Of a stretch of 64,000 bases of DNA, positions 52,163-60,765 are shown in pieces. The DNA is taken from positions 62,001-126,000 of the forward strand of contig DATCZA010000017.1 in the NCBI GenBank assembly GCA_036526135.1, written 5' to 3'. The notes beneath the pieces are model-generated. The model did not search any database. It was not told the DNA's origin and worked only from the letters and a program-made list of their open reading frames with translations. Numbering within the stretch: the stretch's first letter is position 1; every line of letters starts with the position of its first letter. The DNA is from UBA2965 sp036526135. GTDB lineage: Bacteria > Pseudomonadota > Gammaproteobacteria > Pseudomonadales > Azotimanducaceae. The translations under genes and the position numbers were made by a program.

Positions 52163-53332
52163 ATGAGCGGGCGAGACTGGCAGACGGACGCGATCATCGT
52201 CGGGGGCGGCATCGCCGGCCTGTGGCTGGCCAACCTCCTGGTGCGGCAGGGATATCAGGTGGTAGTACTCGAAAAGGACCGGCTGGGCGCCGGCCAGACG
52301 CTGGCGAGCCAGGGCATGATTCACGGCGGGCTGAAGTATGCGCTCACCGGCCGGCTCACCCGGGCCTCGCAGGCCATTGCCGATATGCCCGAGCGCTGGC
52401 GAAGCTGCCTGGACGGGACGGGCGACCTGGATCTTTCCGCCCTTGCTCCCTTGGCCGAGCGGTATTATCTGTTTGCCGAGTCGTCGAGCCTGGGCAGGTT
52501 GACGGGGTTCTTTGCCAGCCGCTCCCTGCGCGGACGGATCGAGAAGGTCGAGCCGCACGATTACCCCTGCGTTTTCGCAAACCCCGCCTTCCATGGCGTC
52601 GTCTACGCGCTGCGCGACTTCGTGCTCGACACCGGCGCCCTCGTCTCGCAGCTGAACGACACGCTGCGGGGGTGCGTCTTTCAGCACGCCGTCGCCCCGG
52701 AGGATCTGCTCGTCGAGGCGGATCGGGTGGTGCTCCGGCTCCCGGACGCGTCGTTGACGGCGAGACACCTCATCATCTGCGCTGGCGCCGGCTCCCAGCC
52801 GCTGCTCGACGGCCTGGGGCTGCGGAGACCGCGCATGCAGCTGCGCCCGCTGCATCAGGTGGTGGTCCGACATGAGCATCCGCATCCCATGTACGCTCAC
52901 TGCCTGACCGGGATCCGCCGCGCGGAGCCGCGCCTGACCATCACCAGCCACCCCGACGGCGATCACTGGCTGTGGTATCTCGGCGGGCAGCTGGCAACGG
53001 ACGGCGTGAAGCTAGATGCCCCCGCCCTGATCGACCGGGCCCGGCGCGAGCTCGAAGCCTGTGTCCCCTGGCTTTCGTGGGACGATGCGCGATTCGAGAC
53101 CCTGCGCATCGACCGGGCAGAGCCCGAGCAGACCCGAGGGGGTAGGCCCGACGAGGCGTTCGCAGCGGCCGTCGGAAGCTGCGTGGTGTGCTGGCCCACC
53201 AAGCTGAGCCTGGTACCCGATCTCGGCGACAAGGTGCTCGGGCTGCTGGATCCGCCATCGGCTCCCCACCCCGGCTCGCCGGACCTGGGCCTGCCCGCGG
53301 CCCGGGTCGGCCGCTCACCCTGGGAAACCTAG
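52163..53332 (+). CDS. FAD-dependent oxidoreductase of unknown substrate
   Basis: A 389-residue flavoprotein. The N-terminal dinucleotide motif is DAIIVGGGIAGLWLANLLVR, and GAGQTLASQGMIHGGLKYAL follows, a stretch I recognise from uncharacterised pseudomonad proteins. LIICAGAGSQPLLDGLGL and HWLWYLGGQLATDG are in the middle; the C-terminus, which should close the FAD site, ends in a Pro/Gly-rich tail. The gene is one base from the aldo/keto reductase, so the two are almost certainly co-expressed. No substrate can be inferred. Confidence 0.8.
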   Translation: MSGRDWQTDAIIVGGGIAGLWLANLLVRQGYQVVVLEKDRLGAGQTLASQGMIHGGLKYALTGRLTRASQAIADMPERWRSCLDGTGDLDLSALAPLAERYYLFAESSSLGRLTGFFASRSLRGRIEKVEPHDYPCVFANPAFHGVVYALRDFVLDTGALVSQLNDTLRGCVFQHAVAPEDLLVEADRVVLRLPDASLTARHLIICAGAGSQPLLDGLGLRRPRMQLRPLHQVVVRHEHPHPMYAHCLTGIRRAEPRLTITSHPDGDHWLWYLGGQLATDGVKLDAPALIDRARRELEACVPWLSWDDARFETLRIDRAEPEQTRGGRPDEAFAAAVGSCVVCWPTKLSLVPDLGDKVLGLLDPPSAPHPGSPDLGLPAARVGRSPWET

Positions 53333-53333
53333 C

Positions 53334-54092
53334 ATGCAGTACCGTCCCCTCGGCAACACGGGCATCGAGGTGCCGCTCATCGGTCTCGGCACGGTCAAGC
53401 TGGGCCGCGACCAGGGCGTCAGGTATCCGCGCCCGTTCACCATTCCCGACGCCCGGGCCGCCGCCGCCCTGCTCAAGAAAGCCAGGGAACTGGGCGTGAA
53501 CCTCCTCGACACCGCCCCCGCCTACGGCACGAGCGAGGAACGGCTTGGCGCGCTGATCGGTGCCGAGCGGGACCACTGGATCATCTGCACGAAGGTCGGC
53601 GAGGAGTTCTCGAACGGCGTGTCCCGTTTCGACTTCTCGCCCGAGCACACACGGCGCAGCGTCGAGAGGTCTCTCGAGCGCCTACGCACGGACCGCCTGG
53701 ACATCGTCCTCATCCACTCCAGCGGAGCGGATGTGGAGATCCTGGAAAACCTGGGCACGCTGGATGCGCTCCGGGAGCTGCAGGCTTCGGGCCGCGTGCG
53801 AGCCATCGGGATCTCCCACAAAACCCCCGACGGCGGCCGGCTTGCCCTGGCCGCCGGCTGCGACGTGATCATGACGGTGCTGAACCCGGCCGACCGCGAG
53901 CAGGCCCCCATCGTGGCGGAGGCCGGACGCATCGGCTGCGGCGTGCTCGTAAAGAAAGCCCTGGCAAGCGGCTTCGCGGGGCCCGAATCACTGGAGTGGG
54001 TGGCGGCACAGCCCGGCGTGTCCTGCATCGTCACCGGAACCATAGATCCGGAGCACCTGGCCGCCAACGTGGCCGCCGTCTGCCCGGCTTGA
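53334..54092 (+). CDS. aldo/keto reductase
   Basis: A 252-residue NADPH-dependent reductase with the TIM-barrel tetrad: Asp and Tyr in NLLDTAPAYGTSEERLG, Lys in WIICTKVGEEF, His in IVLIHSSGA. Cofactor end GCGVLVKKALASGFAG and SCIVTGTIDPEHL. It is shorter than the usual 300-340 residues and lacks the long C-terminal loop that normally sets substrate choice. Paired with the FAD oxidoreductase; same pair occurs, as I recall, near waaA-hldE in Pseudomonas. Confidence 0.88.
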   Translation: MQYRPLGNTGIEVPLIGLGTVKLGRDQGVRYPRPFTIPDARAAAALLKKARELGVNLLDTAPAYGTSEERLGALIGAERDHWIICTKVGEEFSNGVSRFDFSPEHTRRSVERSLERLRTDRLDIVLIHSSGADVEILENLGTLDALRELQASGRVRAIGISHKTPDGGRLALAAGCDVIMTVLNPADREQAPIVAEAGRIGCGVLVKKALASGFAGPESLEWVAAQPGVSCIVTGTIDPEHLAANVAAVCPA

Positions 54093-54128
54093 AGCCGGCC
54101 CCGCGCCGGCACATCCCGGGCTCGGCGC

Positions 54129-55553
54129 CTAAGCGCCCCGGATCCGATCGACGATGGCAGTGGTTGAGCAATCCTCCACCAGACCGAGCACGCGCACCTC
54201 GCCGCCCTGGGCGATGACCTGATCCGCGCCAACCACCTCGCTGGGCCCGTAGTCGCCCCCCTTGACCAGGACGTCCGGTTTCAACAGCTCCAGCAGGGCT
54301 TCGGGCGTATCCTCCGAGAACCCGACGACCCAGTCGACCGACGCGAGCCCGGCCAGCACACGCAAGCGTCGTTCGAGAGAATTCACCGGCCGACCTGGGC
54401 CTTTCAGACGCGCCACCGAGTCATCGTCGTTGACGGCCACCACCAGGCGATCGCCCAGCGCCCGGGCTTCTTCCAGATACGCGACGTGGCCCGCGTGAAG
54501 GATGTCGAAGCAGCCGTTGGTGAAGACGATCCGCTCGCCGGCCGCTCGCGCCTGAGCGACCGCGTCCTCCAGCTGCGCCCTGCGCAGAGCACCGCGGTCC
54601 ACCCGATGACGCCCGGCCAGCGCAAGCGCAAGCTCGGGCCCCGTGATCGCCGCCGTTCCCGCCTTGGCCACCACCAGCCCGCTCGCCACGTTCGCCACCT
54701 GGGCACCGCGGTCCGCATCCCAGCCCAGGCTGGTGGTCACGGCGAGCGCGGCAGCAGCGGTATCCCCCGCGCCCGTCACGTCGTAAACGTCCGCCGGCAA
54801 GGCCGGGATGTGCCGGTGCTGCCCGTCGGCCGCAACGACCGTCATCCCGCCGGCACCCCGGGTGATGACCATGGCACCCAGGCGATGGGTTCTGCAGGCC
54901 GCCGCCGACAATGAGACGAGATCCGTGTCGTCGTCCCACGAGCCGAGCGCCGCCTCGAGCTCCTTTGCATTGGGCTTGAGGATGGCGGCTCCCGCATAGC
55001 GGGCAAAGGGCTTGCGTTTAGGGTCCACCACCACCGGCACGCCCGCCGCGATGGCGGAGCCGATCAGCGTCTCGGGGTCCTCGATCACGCCCTTGTCGTA
55101 ATCCTGAAGCACCATGGCCGAAGCATCCAACAGCCGGGCAATGACCTTTTCACGCAGCAGCGCGCGATGGTCCTCGCCCGGGATCAGAGCGCTTTCGAAA
55201 TCGGTGCGGATGAGCTGCTGGTTCTGGCTGACCACCCGCAGCTTGACCACGGTGGACCAACCGTCTACCACGACCAGGTCGCAAGCGACCCCGGCTGCCG
55301 TGAGCCTGTCGACGAGGGCTTCGGCCGCGTCGTCTTTACCTACGTAACCAATGAGGGTGCACCGCGCGCCGAGACTGGCGACGTTGAGGGCCACGTTGGC
55401 CGCGCCTCCGGGATGCTCCTCTACCCGCTCCACCCTGACCACCGGGACCGGGGCTTCCTGAGACATCCGCTCGGCGGGACCAATCCAGTAGCGGTCCAGC
55501 ATGAGATCGCCGACCACCAAGACGTGAACCCCTTGCAGCGACGGCAGATTCAT
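54129..55553 (-). CDS. hldE: bifunctional heptose-7-phosphate kinase/heptose-1-phosphate adenylyltransferase
   Basis: HldE makes ADP-D-glycero-beta-D-manno-heptose, after which HldD (not here) epimerises it for LPS inner core. The N-terminal ribokinase-like domain (to about 315) has GGAANVALNVASLGA and DVTGAGDTAAAALA; the C-terminal nucleotidyltransferase has FTNGCFDILHAGHVAYLEEA. 474 residues, full length. It faces the aldo/keto reductase and is divergent from the acyltransferase. Confidence 0.97.
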   Translation of the reverse strand: MNLPSLQGVHVLVVGDLMLDRYWIGPAERMSQEAPVPVVRVERVEEHPGGAANVALNVASLGARCTLIGYVGKDDAAEALVDRLTAAGVACDLVVVDGWSTVVKLRVVSQNQQLIRTDFESALIPGEDHRALLREKVIARLLDASAMVLQDYDKGVIEDPETLIGSAIAAGVPVVVDPKRKPFARYAGAAILKPNAKELEAALGSWDDDTDLVSLSAAACRTHRLGAMVITRGAGGMTVVAADGQHRHIPALPADVYDVTGAGDTAAAALAVTTSLGWDADRGAQVANVASGLVVAKAGTAAITGPELALALAGRHRVDRGALRRAQLEDAVAQARAAGERIVFTNGCFDILHAGHVAYLEEARALGDRLVVAVNDDDSVARLKGPGRPVNSLERRLRVLAGLASVDWVVGFSEDTPEALLELLKPDVLVKGGDYGPSEVVGADQVIAQGGEVRVLGLVEDCSTTAIVDRIRGA

Positions 55554-55616
55554 GGGGCGTGGATGGTATCACAGGGCCTCCCCGTTACAATTCGCCTACC
55601 CCGCCGGTGGAACCTC

Positions 55617-56534
55617 ATGAGCAGGCGCAGAAAGAGCCGACCCCGAATGTACTCTCCTCGCGTCTGGGGGACCTGGCTCATCGTTGCCATCGGCTGGCTG
55701 CTCGCGCGTCTGCCCATATCTGCGATCGGGGGGCTCGGGCGATGGCTGGGCCGTATCGCCTACCGCCTCGCCCGGTCACGACGACACATCGCCGAGGTCA
55801 ACCTCAGGCTGTGTTTTCCCGATCTGGGAGAAGCCGCGAGACGGGAGATGATCCGGGGCGTGTTTCAGCACGTTGCGGTGGGCGCCCTGGAGACCATGGT
55901 GGTCTGGCTGGACCCTGACCGCGACCTCGGCGACCGAGTGACCATCGAAGGCCTCGAGCATCTGCGGGCCGCGCAGGCCGAAGGGAAGGGCGTGCTGCTT
56001 CTGGGCGGCCACTTCACGTCCCTGGACGTGATGGCCAATGCGGTTTCCCGCGCCGTAGACCTCGATGTCATATACCGCGCCAACAAGAATCCCGTCTGGG
56101 AGTGGCTGCAGGTTCGAGGGCGGAGCCGCTACTGCGACGGCGTCATCGAGCGCTCCGACGTCCGCCAGACGATCGCGCGTCTCAAGGCGGGGCGCACGAT
56201 CTGGTACGCGCCGGACCAGGACTACGGGCCCAAGCACTCCGTCTTTGCGCCTTTCTTCGGCGCGCCCGCCGCCTCCATCACCGCCACGTCTCGCCTCGCG
56301 CGGATCTCCGGCTCGCCCGTGATCTTTGCCAGCCATTTTCGCGACTGGAACACGATGACCTGGCACGTCACGTTCAGCGAGCCGCTCGATGGGTTCCCGA
56401 CCAGCGACGAGGTGGCCGACGCGGCACGGGTCAACCAATTGATCGAGAACGCGATCCGCGCGCACCCGGATCAGTACCTCTGGATTCATCGCCGGTTCAA
56501 GACGCGTCCCCCGGGCGAGGGAAAGCTCTACTGA
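55617..56534 (+). CDS. lipid A lauroyl/myristoyl-type acyltransferase (LpxL/HtrB family)
   Basis: The enzyme adds a secondary acyl chain to Kdo-lipid A. A membrane segment (about 17-38) near the N-terminus and the H-x4-D catalytic motif HFTSLD (132-137) in LLLGGHFTSLDVMAN are seen, with YRANKNPVWEWLQVRGRSRY and WYAPDQDYGPKHSVFAPFFG further on. 305 residues from the ATG at 55617. Which acyl chain and position cannot be told; lpxL is the simplest assignment. Its end overlaps the facing carbamoyltransferase by seven bases. Confidence 0.9.
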   Translation: MSRRRKSRPRMYSPRVWGTWLIVAIGWLLARLPISAIGGLGRWLGRIAYRLARSRRHIAEVNLRLCFPDLGEAARREMIRGVFQHVAVGALETMVVWLDPDRDLGDRVTIEGLEHLRAAQAEGKGVLLLGGHFTSLDVMANAVSRAVDLDVIYRANKNPVWEWLQVRGRSRYCDGVIERSDVRQTIARLKAGRTIWYAPDQDYGPKHSVFAPFFGAPAASITATSRLARISGSPVIFASHFRDWNTMTWHVTFSEPLDGFPTSDEVADAARVNQLIENAIRAHPDQYLWIHRRFKTRPPGEGKLY

Positions 56535-58273
56535 GCTTCCTCGTCCGTCTTGCTGACGAGAAAATCCTCGAGCACGAGAAACTGAAGATCGGACCCGCAG
56601 AACATGTTCAGCGCGTCTTCCGGCGAGCAGACCATGGGTTCTCCCCGCCGGTTGAGAGACGTGTTGAGCACCACCGCGTTGCCCGTGAGCGTTTCCAGGG
56701 TCTCGAGCAACGCGTAGTACCGGGGATTGCTGTCCGGATCCACGATCTGGACACGGGCGGTCCCGTCCTCGTGAACGACTTCCGGGATCCGCGATTTCCA
56801 TTCCTGCGCCACATCGAAGGTAATGGTCATGAAAGGCGCGGGATGCTCGGTCTGGATGATTTCCGCTGCGACCCGATCGAGCACGCTGGGGCAGAAAGGC
56901 CGCCACCTCTCGCGGAACTTGATCTGCTCGTTGATGCGATCGGCAATCCCGGGCGTGCTGGGACAACCCAGAATGCTGCGGGCGCCCAGGGCCCGGGGGC
57001 CGAACTCCATGCGGCCCTGGAACCACGCCAGCGGATGCCCCTGGGCAAGAAGTTCCGCCGCCCGAGCGGGCACGTCGTCCAGGCGCCGCCAGTGAAGGGA
57101 CTCGCGACGGGCTCGAAGGGCCTGAAGGCAATCGTCGTTGTCGTAACGCGGACCGAGAAAGACGTGGGTCATGGGGGATAGGCGTTGACCTTCGCTGGCT
57201 GCCACGTAGGTGGCGGCCCCCAGTGAAGTACCCGAGTCTCCGGCCGCCGGCTGGACGAACAGCTCACGAACGTGATCCAGGGCAACGATTCGCTGGTTCA
57301 GCTTCACGTTGAGGGCTCCGCCGCCTGCAAAAGCCAGCCGCCCGGTCTCCCGCAGCACGTCCCCGAGGTATCTCTCCATGAGTTCCAGGCACCACTCCTC
57401 GAAGAGCTTCTGCATGGATGCGGCGTAGTGGATGTAGGGCTCGTCAGCCACCTCCCCTTGCCGGCGTGGTCCGAGCCAGTTGATGAGCTTGTCACTGAAG
57501 TAGAAGCCAACGCCCGACTCCTTGTGACGTCGCAGGCCCACCGTGTTCACGTAGTTCACGTCCACCTCGAAGCCGTCGCGTGCTCGGCGGATCAGGCGCC
57601 CGAGATCGTATAGGTCGGGATCTCCGTAGGGCGCCATGCCCATCACCTTGTACTCACCGTCGAGCATCTCGAAGCCGAGGTATTCGGTCATCGCGCCGTA
57701 GACGCCGCTCAGGGAGTCCGGGTCGTAGAATTCCTTGATCCGGTGAATACGGCCGTTCTCGCCGTAGCCGAAGAACGTGGTGGCGTACTCACCCTTGCCA
57801 TCCACCCCCATGATGGCCGTCTTCTCCGTAAAGCCGCTCAGGTGGTAGGCGCTGGAGGCGTGGGCAAGATGATGCTCCACGGGCTCGAATCGGGTCCGGC
57901 TCCAGTCGATGCCGAGCTGGTCGCCGAGCTCTAAAACGCGCCGCCGGTTTCGGCGATACCGACGGTTGCCGTTGAAAAGCGCATCGAGCGCCCGATCGGG
58001 CGCGTACCAGTGGCGTCTGGCGTAGTGCCAGCGCGCAGCGCTGGACAGCGCGATCGGCGCGTAGGGAAACGCGACCACGTCCACGTCCCTTGGCGAAATC
58101 CCACCGGCGCGGAGACAGTAGCGGGCCGATTCCAACGGCATGCGGTTCTTTGCGTGCTTGTCGCGCAGAAACCGTTCCTCTTCAACCGCCGCGACGATCT
58201 CCCCGTCGACAAGCAACGCGGCCGAAGGGTCGTGGTTGAGCGCTCCGGAAAGGCCGAGGATGATCAACGGCAA
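56528..58273 (-). CDS. carbamoyltransferase (NodU/CmcH family), probably acting on LPS core
   Basis: The family moves a carbamoyl group from carbamoyl phosphate to a hydroxyl through an adenylate. The N-terminal domain has NHDPSAALLVDGEIVAAVEEERF and EHHLAHASSAYHLSGF (His134, His135, His138, likely metal ligands); the middle has RLAFAGGGALNVKLN; the YrdC-like C-terminal part has GRMEFGPRALGARSILG and REXWRPFCPSVL in outline. 581 residues, start TTG. A homologue in the P. aeruginosa core cluster carbamoylates heptose II; here the position beside waaC, waaF and kinases suggests the same substrate, by inference. Confidence 0.88.
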   Translation of the reverse strand: MPLIILGLSGALNHDPSAALLVDGEIVAAVEEERFLRDKHAKNRMPLESARYCLRAGGISPRDVDVVAFPYAPIALSSAARWHYARRHWYAPDRALDALFNGNRRYRRNRRRVLELGDQLGIDWSRTRFEPVEHHLAHASSAYHLSGFTEKTAIMGVDGKGEYATTFFGYGENGRIHRIKEFYDPDSLSGVYGAMTEYLGFEMLDGEYKVMGMAPYGDPDLYDLGRLIRRARDGFEVDVNYVNTVGLRRHKESGVGFYFSDKLINWLGPRRQGEVADEPYIHYAASMQKLFEEWCLELMERYLGDVLRETGRLAFAGGGALNVKLNQRIVALDHVRELFVQPAAGDSGTSLGAATYVAASEGQRLSPMTHVFLGPRYDNDDCLQALRARRESLHWRRLDDVPARAAELLAQGHPLAWFQGRMEFGPRALGARSILGCPSTPGIADRINEQIKFRERWRPFCPSVLDRVAAEIIQTEHPAPFMTITFDVAQEWKSRIPEVVHEDGTARVQIVDPDSNPRYYALLETLETLTGNAVVLNTSLNRRGEPMVCSPEDALNMFCGSDLQFLVLEDFLVSKTDEEAQ

Positions 58274-58297
58274 ACCTGGGATCGGAAAGTGCGCGTA

Positions 58298-59713
58298 CTA
58301 TAGCGGCACGCCGGCCTCCTGCAAGGCGCCGCGAAAAGACTCGCACACCTGTGGCGCATCGTCCCAGTTCGCCAGGAAACGGGCGACGTCGCGGGACCGC
58401 GTCTGGCTGCCCGGCTTCATGGCATCCAGGTCGATGAGGTAGACGCTTGCGTCGCGCACCAGGAAGTTGCTGGCTTTCGTATCCCCGTGCACCAGGCCCG
58501 CGTCGCGCAGCCCGCGGAACAACCCGGCAACCGCACGTCCGACACCCGCGGTGTATCCTTCCTCGGCGACGGCCTGCGCCAGATCCCGCGCCGCACCGAG
58601 ATCCTCCATGACAAGATAGGCCACGGTAGCAAGCCCCTGGCGCGCTTCCAGCAGAGCGACCGGCCGGGGCGTGGCAATACCCAGGCGAAGCAGGCGATGA
58701 CCGCTCAACCACGCCACGCGATAGCGCGGCGTGGGGCGCAGCGCCCGCCGCAGCCCGTGAAAGAAACCTTTGACGTTGTAGCGCTTGACCACGTACGCCG
58801 TTTCGCCGATTCGCAGGCGCATCACCGTGGCGCTGTTGCCTGCCTTGAGCACGGTGCCGGCCACCAGGTGGTCTTCCGGACGGTCGACGAACTCGGCCAT
58901 TTGCGCGGTCCAGGCATTTCGGGCACAGACCACGAAGCGGCCATTTTTCCGCTCGCCGTGAAACTCGCTGCAATCCCGCAGCGTCTTCCGGAGGTAACGG
59001 CGCATCCTGCCGGCTCGCTGAGCGTGCACCCGTCGCTGCAGCGCAGCCAGCTCGTCCGGGCCGGGGTCCGATCCCCAGCGCGCACGCCAGTAAGCTTCCG
59101 CCACCACCGGGAGGCGAGTCGCATCCGGCGGCGGCAGCTGGGCCAGCAGCAGGGCGAGGTTGGCGAGTTCCTGTCTGCGCCGAAGACGTGCAGGCCGGCG
59201 AACGCCGTCGCCGTCGATGGCATGCAGCATGCCGTCTGCATCGCGGAGGTAGTTGTTCAGATGAGCGTCGTGCTGGATGGCACCGTTGGCGTGCAGGCGT
59301 GCAAGCACGGCCGCAACATCCGCCAGGCCTTGGACATCTTCCTCGTCCACCGGCCGGCTGCCCGCCAGCCAATCCACCAGGATGCCCTCCCCGCCGCCGG
59401 GGAGATGGAGGTCGGCAATCAGCTCCGGCGTGTCCACCCCGCTGGCCGCCAGCAGTTCCAGGCCGGCTCGCTCCCGCCTGGCGTAAAGGGCAGCCCGGTC
59501 CCCAACAAAGAGCTTGAGCGCGCATTGACGAGCCCCCAGCCGCGCTCGCATGACGATTCGCCGGCCCGGGAGCACGCGAAGGACCTCGAGACACTCGATC
59601 GGCCCATCGTCAGGGGCCGGATTGAGGGATCCTTCCAGAATGAACGGCGTCGGCAGATCGCGTCCCTGCGCCTGCAGCTCCGCCAAAGAAAGCGGCCGGC
59701 CCGTGGCCGTCAC
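58298..59713 (-). CDS. tandem-domain LPS core kinase-like protein
   Basis: A 471-residue protein with two WaaP/InaA-type kinase folds in one chain. Domain 1: possible ATP lysine K67 (CALKLF), catalytic loop QHDAHLNN (147-154) and IDGDG (166-170). Domain 2: K310 (YVVKRY), catalytic loop VHGDTKASN (408-416) and LIDLDAM (426-432). Both keep the Asp and Asn/Asp residues needed for phosphotransfer. The GTG start overlaps the waaC stop (GTGA); a reading farther upstream is antisense noise in waaC. Substrates are presumably inner-core heptose or Kdo. I recall kinase-like genes in the same place in Pseudomonas. Confidence 0.85.
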   Translation of the reverse strand: MTATGRPLSLAELQAQGRDLPTPFILEGSLNPAPDDGPIECLEVLRVLPGRRIVMRARLGARQCALKLFVGDRAALYARRERAGLELLAASGVDTPELIADLHLPGGGEGILVDWLAGSRPVDEEDVQGLADVAAVLARLHANGAIQHDAHLNNYLRDADGMLHAIDGDGVRRPARLRRRQELANLALLLAQLPPPDATRLPVVAEAYWRARWGSDPGPDELAALQRRVHAQRAGRMRRYLRKTLRDCSEFHGERKNGRFVVCARNAWTAQMAEFVDRPEDHLVAGTVLKAGNSATVMRLRIGETAYVVKRYNVKGFFHGLRRALRPTPRYRVAWLSGHRLLRLGIATPRPVALLEARQGLATVAYLVMEDLGAARDLAQAVAEEGYTAGVGRAVAGLFRGLRDAGLVHGDTKASNFLVRDASVYLIDLDAMKPGSQTRSRDVARFLANWDDAPQVCESFRGALQEAGVPL

Positions 59714-60765
59714 AGGTCGGACCCCGGGTTTGGGGCGGTCTCCCGACCCCCATCCGCCATGGCTCGGGCTGCGGCATCCCACACCGCATCGGGCGTAACG
59801 CGGCTGTAGCACGCGGGCCGCACCGGCGCCTGATGCAGAATTTCCTCCGGGCCGTGATAGCCGCAAGCTCTGCGCAGGCAGGGCGCGCACGGAAACTGCG
59901 CCTGCAGATTGCTCACCCTGCGGCCGCGGCATCCCGTGAGTGCGCTGTCCGTGCTGCCGTAGATCACCACCGTAGGCACGTCGAGGGCCGCGCTGAGGTG
60001 AGCGAGTCCCGAGTCCACGCCCACGACGAGCCGAGCCGCGGCGATTCGCGTGGTCAGCTCGGCAAGGTTCAGGGCCGGCAGGACGTCGGCGTTCGTCGTC
60101 GCGATCGCTTCCGCCCGCGCACGCTCCGCCTCGGAGCCCCAGGGCAGAGCTACGTCCAGCCCGGCCGCGCGAGCGCGCCGGGCGACTTCCCGCCAAAGAT
60201 GCTCCGGGTAGTGCTTGCTCTCCCAGGTGGTTCCGTGCAGCAGCACGCACTGGTTGGTCTTGCTGGCCTGATGCGCCGGCCGCGCGATTCCGTAGTCGAG
60301 CCCGGCAGGGACGCAATAGCCGAACACCGCGGCGAAGAGCTCGCGTTGGCGGTCGATGGCATGCTGGTTGCGCGCCACCCGAACCCCGCGCCGATAAGCC
60401 AGGGCGGCGGCCCTTTCCCGAGCCGAGGCGTGAGAGAACCCGGCCTTGGTTCTTCCTCTTGCCAGCGCCGCCACCACGCCGCTTTTGACGAGCCCCTGAG
60501 AATCGAGGACGAGGTCGTAGCGCCGGCGACGGAGCTGCTCCCAGAACCGGGCCAGCTCCCCCCGGGACGAGCGCAGCGAGGAGCGCCATCGCCGCCAGGC
60601 AATGGGCATCACCTGGCCGACTGCCGGGTGCAGCGCGGGTATGTCCGCAAACGCCTCCTCAACTACCCAGTCGAAAGTCACCCCATGGCTCGCGGCGTCC
60701 GTCACCGCGGGCAGAGCATGGACCACGTCCCCCATCGACGACATCTTGATCAGCAGGACGTGCAC
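59710..60765 (-). CDS. waaC: LPS heptosyltransferase I
   Basis: WaaC puts the first heptose on Kdo2-lipid A. VHVLLIKMSSMGDVVHALPAVT is the family N-terminus with the conserved MGD. Further pieces are YDLVLDSQGLVKSGVVA, LLHGTTWESKHYPEHLW, and GVDSGLAHLSAALDVPTVVIYGSTD. The GTG start shares one base with the waaF stop (TAGTG); 351 residues. Coupled to the kinase downstream. Confidence 0.95.
   Translation of the reverse strand: MHVLLIKMSSMGDVVHALPAVTDAASHGVTFDWVVEEAFADIPALHPAVGQVMPIAWRRWRSSLRSSRGELARFWEQLRRRRYDLVLDSQGLVKSGVVAALARGRTKAGFSHASARERAAALAYRRGVRVARNQHAIDRQRELFAAVFGYCVPAGLDYGIARPAHQASKTNQCVLLHGTTWESKHYPEHLWREVARRARAAGLDVALPWGSEAERARAEAIATTNADVLPALNLAELTTRIAAARLVVGVDSGLAHLSAALDVPTVVIYGSTDSALTGCRGRRVSNLQAQFPCAPCLRRACGYHGPEEILHQAPVRPACYSRVTPDAVWDAAARAMADGGRETAPNPGSDL

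Noticed and set aside
54094..54110. GCCGGC-CCCGC-GCCGGC inverted repeat between the aldo/keto reductase and hldE
   Set aside because: Each arm is itself a palindrome common in GC-rich DNA, and there is no T-tract.
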